Below, piece after piece: positions 1 through 7,924 of a stretch of DNA of 64,000 nucleotides. A program made the translations under genes and the position numbers. This stretch comes from Dokdonella_A sp964582225. Its GTDB lineage: Bacteria; Pseudomonadota; Gammaproteobacteria; Xanthomonadales; Rhodanobacteraceae. Position 1 is the first letter of the stretch; each line of letters begins with the position of its first letter. The DNA lies in contig CAZORA010000008.1 of assembly GCA_964582225.1 (NCBI GenBank), positions 20,238 through 84,237 of the forward strand, in the 5' to 3' direction. Below the pieces are notes generated by a model, which saw only the letters and a list, made by a program, of their open reading frames with translations, was not told the origin of the DNA and ran no database searches.

Positions 1-1047
1 CTGGCCGTGGCTGTCGAGCACGTCGACGATCCAGGTGCCGGCGAGTTCCCGCTCGGTGCGCCGGACCACATTGGCGCGATCATGCGGCGCGATCAGCGGC
101 AGCAGCTCGCGCCCGACCAGGCTTCCGGCCGGCACGTCCCACAGGCGCTCTGCCGCGGCGTTGGCGTTGAGGATATGGCCGTGCTCATGCACGAGGATGG
201 CCTCGAAGGCGCCGTCGGCCAGCTGGCGAAAGCGCCCCTCGCTTTCGCGCAGCGCGACGTCGCGGGCCCTTAGCTCGGCGGCCATCCCGCTCATCGCGGC
301 ACCCAGGCGCAGAAACTCACCGCGACCGCGAAACGGTTGGGCGACGTCGAGATCGCCGCCGCCGATGCGCTCCATGCTCGCAGCGAGCACTTGCACGGGA
401 CGCAGGATGAGCTGGCGCAGGGCCAGATAGAGCAGCGCCAGCGCAAGCAACAAGGCGCCAAGGAGCGACCATACACGCTCCCACATCAATCGCTCGACGG
501 TCGCTGCGCGGGGGGCAAAATCGAAGGCGAGAATCAGCCGTCCGGGGCGGCTCGCGGCGAGCCAATCCGACGGGGACATCGCGATCGGCGCCTCCGCAAT
601 CAGCCGTTTGCTCGCCGAATCGACGCGCAGCTGAATTCCATGCGCCTGCATGGGCGCGCGGCTGCCGGCCGGCGGCGGAAGGTAATCTGCAACGACCGAT
701 GCCGCCGGCTGCCCCTTCCAGGCCAGACGGGTGGCTGCAAGCACCCGGCCGTCGCTGTCGAGCAGCACCGCATAGTCCACGTCGGCATGCAGGCCCAGAG
801 CGGAAACGATGCCGTCCAGACTGCGGCCATGCTTCGAGCGTAGCGCGGCGTCGATGTCGAGCTGGGCGCCAAGCAGGGTTTCCCGGGCGACCTGTTCGGT
901 GAAATACCGCAAACGACGCTGCGTGTCGAAGCGCTGCAGGGCAAACACGGCAGCGAGGAGAAGCAGGCAGAAGCCGCCAAGCAGCAGTGGAATCCAGAGC
1001 TCCAGGTGCAGGACCCGCAATGCTCGAGCCGCATCTCCACGACTCAT
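1..1047 (-). CDS. Membrane sensor protein with HAMP and PAS domains (3' part outside window)
   Basis: Reading the minus strand from an ATG at 1047 gives an open frame of 349 codons running off the window edge. Residues about 16-35 form a first membrane helix (WIPLLLGGFCLLLLAAVF). About 150 extracytoplasmic residues follow, then a second helix near residues 190-207 (LLGALLLALALLYLAL), a HAMP-like linker, and a PAS domain beginning around FRQLADGAFEAILV. This is a transmembrane sensor architecture. The output module (histidine kinase, GGDEF or EAL) lies beyond the window and cannot be named. Its ATG overlaps the stop of the upstream binding-protein gene (ATGA), so the lipoprotein and sensor are translationally coupled and probably act together as receptor and transducer. 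The family call is inference; the frame and domain order are read directly. Confidence 0.8.
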   Translation of the reverse strand, partial: MSRGDAARALRVLHLELWIPLLLGGFCLLLLAAVFALQRFDTQRRLRYFTEQVARETLLGAQLDIDAALRSKHGRSLDGIVSALGLHADVDYAVLLDSDGRVLAATRLAWKGQPAASVVADYLPPPAGSRAPMQAHGIQLRVDSASKRLIAEAPIAMSPSDWLAASRPGRLILAFDFAPRAATVERLMWERVWSLLGALLLALALLYLALRQLILRPVQVLAASMERIGGGDLDVAQPFRGRGEFLRLGAAMSGMAAELRARDVALRESEGRFRQLADGAFEAILVHEHGHILNANAAAERLWDVPAGSLVGRELLPLIAPHDRANVVRRTERELAGTWIVDVLDSHGQ

Positions 1048-2075
1048 CGGAGCACCGCTTCTCCGCCGCTGGCAAAGCGACCGTCGAGCAGCCCGTCGAC
1101 GACGATCGGCCCGGCGATCAGACCGGCGCTCTCGAGATCCCCTGCAACCAGGCGCGCGCTCGAAAGCAGCTCCTGCGCATCGCCCAGGAGCCTCCGGTTC
1201 GCCGTGGAGTCGAGCGGCTCGAGCGCCCGCAGAGCGTCCTCTAGTTGCTCCGGAGCAAACCCGTAGCGCGGCGCAAGCGAGCGCGCCGCGCGCGCCGGAT
1301 TCCACGCCAGGTCGGCCTGTGCGTGCAGCATTGCGTCGACCAGCGCGGCGATCTCGCGCGCGCAGCAGCTCAGGGCCTCCGACCGCGCCAGCAGAACTTC
1401 GTGAACCGGCAGCTGCAGCCGTGCCGCATCCATCAGCAGGCGCGCGCCGTGCGCGGCGAGCTGCCGGTGAAACGGTGCAAACGTGATCAGCGCGTCCACC
1501 TCACCGGACTCCCAGAGCTCCAACCCGCGTTCCGGCTCGCTCGGTACCAGGCTGACGTCGGAGACACTCAGCCCGCCCTGGCGCAGCGCCGCGGCCAGCA
1601 GCCGCACGCCGACCCCGTTCGAACCCACGCCGATGCGACGCCCGCGCAGATCTTTCGGCTCGGCAATTTCCTCGCGCGCGACCAGCACGTCACCGCGCGC
1701 AGCGGCGTCCAGAACCCAGACGATCGCCGCCGACATGCCGGCCTCGCGAAGCTGCAGCGCTTCGTCCAGCGTCAGCGCGGCGACATCCAGCGTCCCCATC
1801 CGCAGCGCCGCGGCCACCTGCCCGGCGGAGACGAGTTCAAGCACGCGAATCTTTCCCCGGTCGTCGAACCCCCGCTCCCGCGTGGAAAACAGCGCAGCAT
1901 GACCGAGGCGCAGGTCGGCGCCCACGGCCAGCGGGCGTTCATTTTGCTCGGCGCAGGCGCAAACCAGGAGCGCCAGCGCCGCAGCGAGTGCGCCGCCTCT
2001 CGCGACCTGCCGGCTGCCGTTCGCTACCCCATGCTTTTCCCCGTCCTCGCGGGCCCCCGAAGCATGATCGTGCAA
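1044..2075 (-). CDS. NMT1/SsuA-like solute-binding lipoprotein
   Basis: A 343-residue type 2 periplasmic binding protein. An N-terminal hydrophobic stretch ends in a lipobox-like ALLVCAC, so an outward-facing lipoprotein is likely. The body resembles NitT/TauT-type (NMT1, SsuA) binding proteins: GTLDVAALTLDEALQL, DLRGRRIGVGSNGVG, GEVDALITFAPFHRQLAAHGARLL. The ligand is unknown. No ABC permease or ATPase is adjacent. The gene instead overlaps a membrane sensor by 4 bases, which suggests a sensory rather than transport role. The only in-frame start upstream of the signal peptide is a TTG at 2075 without an obvious ribosome binding site, so the exact N-terminus is uncertain. Confidence 0.8.
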   Translation of the reverse strand: MHDHASGAREDGEKHGVANGSRQVARGGALAAALALLVCACAEQNERPLAVGADLRLGHAALFSTRERGFDDRGKIRVLELVSAGQVAAALRMGTLDVAALTLDEALQLREAGMSAAIVWVLDAAARGDVLVAREEIAEPKDLRGRRIGVGSNGVGVRLLAAALRQGGLSVSDVSLVPSEPERGLELWESGEVDALITFAPFHRQLAAHGARLLMDAARLQLPVHEVLLARSEALSCCAREIAALVDAMLHAQADLAWNPARAARSLAPRYGFAPEQLEDALRALEPLDSTANRRLLGDAQELLSSARLVAGDLESAGLIAGPIVVDGLLDGRFASGGEAVLR

Positions 2076-2227
2076 AAAGCAAATTCGCGCGAGTGGCGAT
2101 CAGGTGATTCGAACTGCCTCGCTTTCCCGCAGCGCCCATTCTTTCGCGCAGGAACGCCGGAAAGTGCGATCAGGGCCGTGTCTTTGCTGCGGCAGCGTGA
2201 CAGATCGATCGGGCCTTCGCGCCCTCC

Positions 2228-4309
2228 TTACGGGGCATCACGATCGGAGCGTTGTCGAGCCACGGGCGAGGGCGGACCGCGGTAGCGCTCGAACCAGGCG
2301 AGGATCGCGGCGGTCTTCGCCGCCGACTGCGAGGGCCGTTCGGCGAGACCGCCGTGATTGGCGCCAGGTACCTTGATCAGCACGGTGGGCACGCCGCGCA
2401 GCTGCAGCGCGGTGTAGTACTGCTCGGACTCGCTGTCGGGCGTACGATAGTCGGCGCTGCCGACGATCACCATGGTCGGCGTCTTGACGTTGCCGACCAG
2501 CGACAGCGGCGAGTACTTCCAGTAGCGCTCGATGTCTTCCCAGGGGTAGCTGCCAAACCAGTAGCGGGCGAAGTAGGGATTCATGTCCGAGGTGAGCACG
2601 AAGCTCGCCCAGTTGATGACCGGTTTCTGCGACACCGCGGCGCGGAAGCGGTCGGTCTTGCCGACGATCCAGGCGGTTAACACGCCACCGCCAGAGCCGC
2701 CGGTGACGAACAGGTTGTCGGCGTCGACGAAGCCCTTGGCGATCGCGGCGTCGACCACGCTCATCAGGTCGTCGTAATCGCGGCTCGGATAGTTCTTGTC
2801 GATCTGGTTGGCGAAGGCCTCGCCGTAGCCGGTGGAGCCGCGTGGGTTGGCGTAGACCACGACGTAGCCGGCGGCGGCGTAGAGCTGGAAGTCGCTGGAG
2901 AAGGCCGGGCCATAGGCGGCGAAGGGGCCGCCGTGAATCTCGAGGATCAGCGGGTACCTGCGGCTCGCGTCGAAGCCGGGCGGCAGCAGCATCCAGGCGT
3001 CGATCGGCAGGCCGTCGAAAGCCACCACCGGCAGCTTCTCCAGCTTGCCGAGCGCGCGCGTGGCGAGCAGGGATTCGTTGAGTCGGGTCAGCCGCCGCGC
3101 CTTGCCGGCGCGGCTGACCCAGACGTCGGCGGGATGGCTGCTGTCGCCGCCGGTCCAGGCGAGCGTGCCGTCGCGGGCCACGCTGAACTGGCCGCCGCTG
3201 TAGGGTCGGTCGAAGTCGCTGCCGACCAGCCCATCGCTCAGCATGTGAATGGAGCCGTCGAGGCCGACGCGGGCTAGGCGGGTCCCGCCGCCTTCGCCCC
3301 AGCTGACGAGCAGACTGCGGCCGTCGGCAGCCCAGACCGGTGCGCCAACGCTGCGGTCGAGTGCGGCGGTGAGCACGCGCTGCCCGCTGCCGTCGCGGCG
3401 CATGAGCGAGAGCTGGCGGTTCTGGTAGCCCAGAAAACGGTCATCGAAGCCGGTCCAGGCAATCCATTTGCCGTCGGGCGAAACCGCCGGCGCGCCGTCG
3501 GGGCCGCGACGGTCGGTCAGCGCACGGATCTCCCCGGTGTCGAGCGCGATCTCCTGAATCTCGGTGTCGACCACCTCGCGCTCCCAGTCCGGGCGTAGGT
3601 TGGCGCTGAACAGGATCGAGCGGCCATCGCGCGCCCAGGCCAGCGGCGGCATGAGATTGTGGGCGCCAGTGGTGAGCTGGATCGGCGCTCCGCCGTCGGC
3701 GGCGACCCAGAAGATCTGCGCATGCCCGGGCTTGGAGTAGCCGGCCAGGTCAGTGCGGTAGACCACCTTGTCGATCACCTGCAGCGGCTCCGCCCACTGC
3801 GCGCCCTCCGGCCTTGGCGGCGGCTTGCCGAGCGGATTGCCCGGTTCGGGAACGAACATCACGTAGGCGAGGCGGCTGCCGTCGGGCGACCAGCTGACGC
3901 CGCGCGGCGTCGCCGGCAGGCCAGTGATGCGAGCGCTGGCGCCGGTCTTCATCCAGCGCACATAGAGCTGCGCGCCGGCCTGGTCGTCCGTGCTGGAAAT
4001 GTAGGCGAGGCGACTGCCGTCGGGCGACCAGCGCGGCTGGCTGTGGGAGCCCGGCCCCGCGACCAGTGGCGTCTGCGCGCCGCTCGCCACATCGACGAGC
4101 CACAGCGAGCTGCGCGCGCGGTCGCGCATGATGTCGTTGGCGCGGCGCACATAGACGAGCGACTTGCCGTCCGGCGCGATCTGCGGATCGCTGGCCGCCT
4201 CCAGATTGAACAGGTCGCCGCCGCTGAGCGGTGGCGCGGCGAGGCTGACCGGCGCCACCGACACGAGCGACAGGAAAACCGACAGCGTGCAGGCGAAGCG
4301 TCTCGACAT
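2228..4309 (-). CDS. Secreted S9-family prolyl oligopeptidase-like peptidase
   Basis: A 693-residue dipeptidyl aminopeptidase/acylaminoacyl-peptidase. The ATG at 4309 is chosen because it opens a clean signal peptide (MSRRFACTLSVFLSLVSVAP, then an Ala-rich cleavage region). The frame stays open to 4573, but the added N-terminus is low-complexity. A WD40-like beta-propeller (about residues 30-400; repeats such as SWSPDGSRLAY and VSPDGKWIAW) precedes an alpha/beta hydrolase domain. Catalytic Ser lies in TGGSGGGVLTAW, Asp in GSADYRTPDSES, His in PGANHGGLAER. The family cleaves short peptides, here probably in the periplasm. It is flanked by non-coding DNA on both sides and looks monocistronic. 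Confidence 0.92.
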   Translation of the reverse strand: MSRRFACTLSVFLSLVSVAPVSLAAPPLSGGDLFNLEAASDPQIAPDGKSLVYVRRANDIMRDRARSSLWLVDVASGAQTPLVAGPGSHSQPRWSPDGSRLAYISSTDDQAGAQLYVRWMKTGASARITGLPATPRGVSWSPDGSRLAYVMFVPEPGNPLGKPPPRPEGAQWAEPLQVIDKVVYRTDLAGYSKPGHAQIFWVAADGGAPIQLTTGAHNLMPPLAWARDGRSILFSANLRPDWEREVVDTEIQEIALDTGEIRALTDRRGPDGAPAVSPDGKWIAWTGFDDRFLGYQNRQLSLMRRDGSGQRVLTAALDRSVGAPVWAADGRSLLVSWGEGGGTRLARVGLDGSIHMLSDGLVGSDFDRPYSGGQFSVARDGTLAWTGGDSSHPADVWVSRAGKARRLTRLNESLLATRALGKLEKLPVVAFDGLPIDAWMLLPPGFDASRRYPLILEIHGGPFAAYGPAFSSDFQLYAAAGYVVVYANPRGSTGYGEAFANQIDKNYPSRDYDDLMSVVDAAIAKGFVDADNLFVTGGSGGGVLTAWIVGKTDRFRAAVSQKPVINWASFVLTSDMNPYFARYWFGSYPWEDIERYWKYSPLSLVGNVKTPTMVIVGSADYRTPDSESEQYYTALQLRGVPTVLIKVPGANHGGLAERPSQSAAKTAAILAWFERYRGPPSPVARQRSDRDAP

Positions 4310-4707
4310 GAGGGTTATGGAGGAATGCAGCCAAACAAGGCTTCGCAGTGTGGCGCCGGAGGTCGACCGCGACACGGGCCGGAAGTCGTGACCGCTCCGC
4401 CACCGGGTGGACCCGAAGGCCGCCATCACGCGCGACTCATCGACGACAGCGGAAGATCGATCGAAGCCGCAACGCCGGTGACCGTGCGAGCCGACCTGCC
4501 GGTATCCCAGGTCAAGCACGCTGAGCGGGCCTGCGCTGACGCACTCTGGATGCGCAGGGATCAAGCCGCGCAAGCGCGGGGCAAGCTCCGTTTCGCGCCC
4601 CAGCCGGTGCAGGCGGGCCTCAAGCCGGGGTACGCGAAGCAGAGCCGGCAGACGGGCTGGAACGGCCTGCCGCGCGGTCTCGAAACCGGGCGCGGATGGC
4701 GCGCGGC
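4310..4707. other. Intergenic stretch without recognisable gene
   Basis: About 400 bases between the S9 peptidase start and the patatin stop. The minus-strand frame of the peptidase continues open through much of it, but the translation is not protein-like. No tRNA, terminator or clear promoter was recognised. It probably holds the peptidase promoter. Confidence 0.4.
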
Positions 4708-5976
4708 TCAGGCGTGACGACGGCGCAGCGCAGCGAGGCGATGCACGTCGTGGGTCGCAACGCCCTCCTGACTCGGCGGCTTGACGAAGAAATCGCCGTG
4801 CTCGAGCGTCTGCTCCATGTCGGTGCGGCCGTCGGCCCAGTGCTCGCGCATGGTGCCCAGACCGAAGGCATAGTCCTTGAACTGCGCCTCGTAGGGTTTG
4901 GCCTGATAGATCAGGTGCACGATGTTGAAGACGTGGCTGCAGGTCCAGGGCCTGAGCTCCTCGCGCAGTTCCGGCGCGACGTGCTCCGCCGGCACCTCGT
5001 CGAGCAGACGGCGGATCGTGTGGCGCAGCTTCTGCAGGCGCGCCACGTGGTCAGTGCCGAGCCGGGTACGGCTGGAATACTGGATGTCCTTCTGCCGATC
5101 GAACACGTCCATCAGGCCGTGCGGCAGCGGACCGCGCGCGCTCCACAGATCGACCTGCAGCACCAGGCTGTCGCGGCGCGGGGTGTCGGCGAGGACGTGC
5201 TCGAGCGGAGTGTTCGAGGCCAGCCCGCCGTCCCAGTAGTGGCGGCCCTCGATCTCGATTGCGGGGAATGCGGGCGGCAGCGCGCCAGAGGCCATCACAT
5301 GCTCGGGGCCGATCCGCTCCCGCGCGCTGTCGAAATAGCGCATGTTGCCGGTCGCGACGTCGGTCGCCCCGATCGACAGGCGCACCTGGCCCGAGTTGAT
5401 GCGGTCGAAATCGATGAGGCGCTCCAGCGACGCGCGCAGCGGTGCGGTGTCGTAGAAGCTGGTCGCCGCCGGACTGCCGTCATTGAACAGGAAGGGCGAA
5501 TCCAGACGCACGTTGAAAAAGCCCTGCTGGCCGAACATCAGCGCGCCCAACGCGCCCAGTGAGTTGGCCCAGGCGTCGAGCGCGTGGCTCGGCGGCAGCC
5601 ACGGCAGCAGGCTGCGCACGCTGGCCGCGATCGGCGCGCCGAGTCCGCTGGGCTCGCAGATCGTCTCCCAGAACTCGGTGAGCCGCGCGACCCGCGCATC
5701 CGGCGCGTTGCCGGCGAGGATCGCCGCGTTGATCGCGCCGATCGAGGTGCCGGCAAACCAGTTGGGCCGCAGGCTCGCCGCGTGCAGGGCTTCATACACG
5801 CCGCACTGGTAGGCGCCGAGGGCGCCGCCGCCCTGCATCACCAAGGCGACGGTGGCATAGCTTGCCGCAAGCTCGGCAGGAGTCTGCGTGGTAGCAGGTG
5901 CGGCAGCGGATGGCGTGGATCCGCGGGCCGCCGTCGCGGAGGTCACCGCGGTGGTTGCGGGCTTGAGAGTGGGCAT
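4708..5976 (-). CDS. Patatin-like phospholipase/hydrolase with C-terminal DUF3734
   Basis: A 422-residue protein. The patatin core contains the oxyanion loop QGGGALGAYQCG, the nucleophile motif GTSIGA (GxSxG) and the second catalytic residue in DGG (WDGGLASNTP). The roughly 150-residue C-terminal part matches the DUF3734 extension seen in one patatin subfamily. These are Ser-Asp dyad lipid acyl hydrolases. The next upstream gene on the same strand (42 bases away) is 3-hydroxybutyrate dehydrogenase. That pairing recurs in proteobacteria and suggests a role in polyhydroxybutyrate or ketone-body metabolism, although the substrate cannot be read from sequence. AGGAAG sits about 8 bases before the ATG at 5976. 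Confidence 0.9.
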   Translation of the reverse strand: MPTLKPATTAVTSATAARGSTPSAAAPATTQTPAELAASYATVALVMQGGGALGAYQCGVYEALHAASLRPNWFAGTSIGAINAAILAGNAPDARVARLTEFWETICEPSGLGAPIAASVRSLLPWLPPSHALDAWANSLGALGALMFGQQGFFNVRLDSPFLFNDGSPAATSFYDTAPLRASLERLIDFDRINSGQVRLSIGATDVATGNMRYFDSARERIGPEHVMASGALPPAFPAIEIEGRHYWDGGLASNTPLEHVLADTPRRDSLVLQVDLWSARGPLPHGLMDVFDRQKDIQYSSRTRLGTDHVARLQKLRHTIRRLLDEVPAEHVAPELREELRPWTCSHVFNIVHLIYQAKPYEAQFKDYAFGLGTMREHWADGRTDMEQTLEHGDFFVKPPSQEGVATHDVHRLAALRRRHA

Positions 5977-6018
5977 CGACGAGCTTCCTGTGCGGGAATC
6001 CGAGCGGAACGACGCGGC

Positions 6019-6801
6019 TTACTGCATGAACCAGCCGTGACTGACCACGATGCTCTGCCCAGTCAGCGCGTTGGTCTCGAAGCCGGCGAAGAACAGCGCG
6101 CAGGCCGCGACGTCGTCGACCGTGGTGAACTCGGCGTCGACGGTGTCCTTCAGCATCACGTTCTTCACCACGTCCGCTTCGGAGATGCCGAGTTCCTTGG
6201 CTTGCTCCGGAATCTGCTTCTCGACCAGCGGCGTGCGCACGAAGCCGGGGCAAATCACGTTGGCGCGCACGCCGTGCGCGGCACCTTCCTTGGCCACCAC
6301 CTTGGCGAGGCCGATCAAACCGTGCTTGGCGGTGACGTAGGGCGCCTTGAGCTTGCTCGCCTCCTTCGAGTGCACCGAGCCCATGTAGATGATCGCGCCA
6401 CCCTTGCCGCGCGCATACATGTGGCGCAGACAGGCGCGAGTGGTCAGGAAAGCGCCGTCGACGTGGATCGCCATCAGCTTCTTCCAGTCGGAATAGGCGA
6501 AGTCTTCGAGCGGGTTGACGATCTGGATGCCGGCATTGGAGACCAAGATGTCGACCGCGCCAAGCTCCTTGACGACCTGCTCGACGCCGGCGTCGACCGC
6601 GGCCTCGTCGGTCACATCCATGCGCACGCCGATCGCCTTGCCACCTTTGCCCTGGAGCTCCTTCGCGGTCGCGTTGGCCGCATCCAGATTGATGTCCGCG
6701 ATCGCCACCGCAGCGCCGTGCGCCGCGTAGACCTCGGCGATACGCTTGCCGATGCCGCTGCCGGCGCCCGTCACGATGGCGATTTTTCCGTCGAGTCGCA
6801 T
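6019..6801 (-). CDS. bdhA: D-3-hydroxybutyrate dehydrogenase
   Basis: A 260-residue short-chain dehydrogenase/reductase that interconverts (R)-3-hydroxybutyrate and acetoacetate with NAD. It shows the Rossmann TGAGSGIG, the NAG motif (VSNAGIQ), catalytic Ser (YMGSVHS), and Tyr and Lys in YVTAKHG. The tail (GQSIVVSHGWFMQ) is typical of bacterial HBDH. The ATG at 6801 is preceded by AAGGAG, which decides it over the frame that is open to 6921. It probably forms an operon with the patatin gene downstream. An acetoacetate decarboxylase is encoded separately near 33 kb. Confidence 0.93.
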   Translation of the reverse strand: MRLDGKIAIVTGAGSGIGKRIAEVYAAHGAAVAIADINLDAANATAKELQGKGGKAIGVRMDVTDEAAVDAGVEQVVKELGAVDILVSNAGIQIVNPLEDFAYSDWKKLMAIHVDGAFLTTRACLRHMYARGKGGAIIYMGSVHSKEASKLKAPYVTAKHGLIGLAKVVAKEGAAHGVRANVICPGFVRTPLVEKQIPEQAKELGISEADVVKNVMLKDTVDAEFTTVDDVAACALFFAGFETNALTGQSIVVSHGWFMQ

Positions 6802-6840
6802 GCTTGTTCTCCTTGTTCGGTGTTGGCCCGCCAGGCGGGC

Positions 6841-6875
6841 AAAAAAATTGCGCCGCGCTTGGCGCAGCGGCGCAA
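6841..6875 (-). terminator. Intrinsic terminator of the ntrX-DUF3298 transcript
   Basis: On the minus strand a 9-bp stem (TTGCGCCGC / GCGGCGCAA, 10-base loop) is followed by seven T residues. It lies about 95 bases after the stop of the DUF3298/LprI gene and just before the HBDH gene, so it separates the two transcripts. A second small hairpin (GCCCGCC A GGCGGGC, 6826-6840) follows. Confidence 0.8.
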
Positions 6876-6969
6876 GGGAGTGTGAAATGAACTGATTCCG
6901 TAGACGTCCGTCCTGCGTCAAAGGTTCCGCGCCGCAGCAAACGACAGCTGAACGGCGCGACCGTCGACC

Positions 6970-7911
6970 TCAGCGCGCGGCCGCGAATTCGGCCACGCGC
7001 AGTCGATAGATGCCGATCAGACAGGCGGAAAGCAAGGGTCCGACCTGATCGGCACAGGCGGCATCACGGCGCTGCAGCCAGACTCGCTGCGCGGCGCGCA
7101 GCGCTCCACGGTCGGACGCAACCCGCAGCCGGCGGGCAAACGCCATGGCAAGCTCTCGATCCAGCTCCGCAAGTACCGGCTCGGCGCAGATCGAGCGTTC
7201 GTTCGGATTTGCGGCCGCAGCGCAGTCGAAGGAGGGCGTCACCGCAGAGCTCTCGCCGCGCAGCGCCGTGGAGAGTTCAGCGAGCGGAATCGTGACGCTC
7301 TGCGGCCCGATGACCCAGGGCCCGACCTGATACGGCTGAAACTCGACCCGTAGCGCCTTGGGCAGCAGCACGAAGGCGGCAAAGTTATCCCACTCGGGAC
7401 CCGCCCCGCGGCGGATCCAGTCGCGGTCGCTGGTTGCGTCCGCCGCCGTCAGGCGCCGCTCGAGATCGGCGATCGCGAGTGCGCTGAGCCGCGCCAGGCC
7501 GCGCTCGCCGTCGAGCACCTCGGCCAGCGCGAGGTCGTTGCCTCCCGGCAGCCGGAAGTTGTGGGTGACGATCGCGAGATTGCCGTGGGCGCCACCGGTG
7601 TAGCTTTCGACGCGGAAGATCAGGCCCAGCATCGCGGCATCGTTGCGCGCCACCTCGTAGCCGATATCGAGAGTCCAGGTGCTCTCGCCGGCATCGCGCT
7701 CCGCTTCCGCCTGACGTCGGAAATCGGCAGCCTGCGCTTCGATCCAGGCCCCCAGTTCGCGGTCGATCGCGGCCACGCCGACCTGCGGCCAGGCGAGCTC
7801 GATCTCGCAGGCGGAAGTCTTCGTCGCTTCGCTGCGGTTTTCGATTTCGAGCGCCGACGCGGCACAGGAGGCGAGCAACAGCGCCGAGCCGATGAGCAGA
7901 CGCAGGGGCAT
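6970..7911 (-). CDS. Exported DUF4163/DUF3298 protein with C-terminal LprI-type domain
   Basis: A 313-residue exported protein. The signal sequence ends in LLLASCAASA, so it is either a lipoprotein (Cys in LASC) or a signal-peptidase I substrate. The middle resembles DUF3298/RsiV-type folds (VESYTGGAHGN, then GPWVIGPQSVTIPLAEL). The C-terminal quarter has the LprI/YbjD-like cysteine pattern SFDCAAAANPNERSICAEP ... WLQRRDAACAD, a fold of periplasmic lysozyme-inhibitor type. It begins 13 bases after the ntrX stop and is probably co-transcribed with ntrX. A periplasmic envelope role is inferred; no specific function can be given. Confidence 0.8.
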   Translation of the reverse strand: MPLRLLIGSALLLASCAASALEIENRSEATKTSACEIELAWPQVGVAAIDRELGAWIEAQAADFRRQAEAERDAGESTWTLDIGYEVARNDAAMLGLIFRVESYTGGAHGNLAIVTHNFRLPGGNDLALAEVLDGERGLARLSALAIADLERRLTAADATSDRDWIRRGAGPEWDNFAAFVLLPKALRVEFQPYQVGPWVIGPQSVTIPLAELSTALRGESSAVTPSFDCAAAANPNERSICAEPVLAELDRELAMAFARRLRVASDRGALRAAQRVWLQRRDAACADQVGPLLSACLIGIYRLRVAEFAAAR

Positions 7912-7924
7912 TCGGTTATCTCCT

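Noticed and set aside
2104..2122. GTGATTCGAACTGC resembles a tRNA T-arm
   Set aside because: Flanking bases do not form the 5-bp T stem, and no acceptor or anticodon arm is present.
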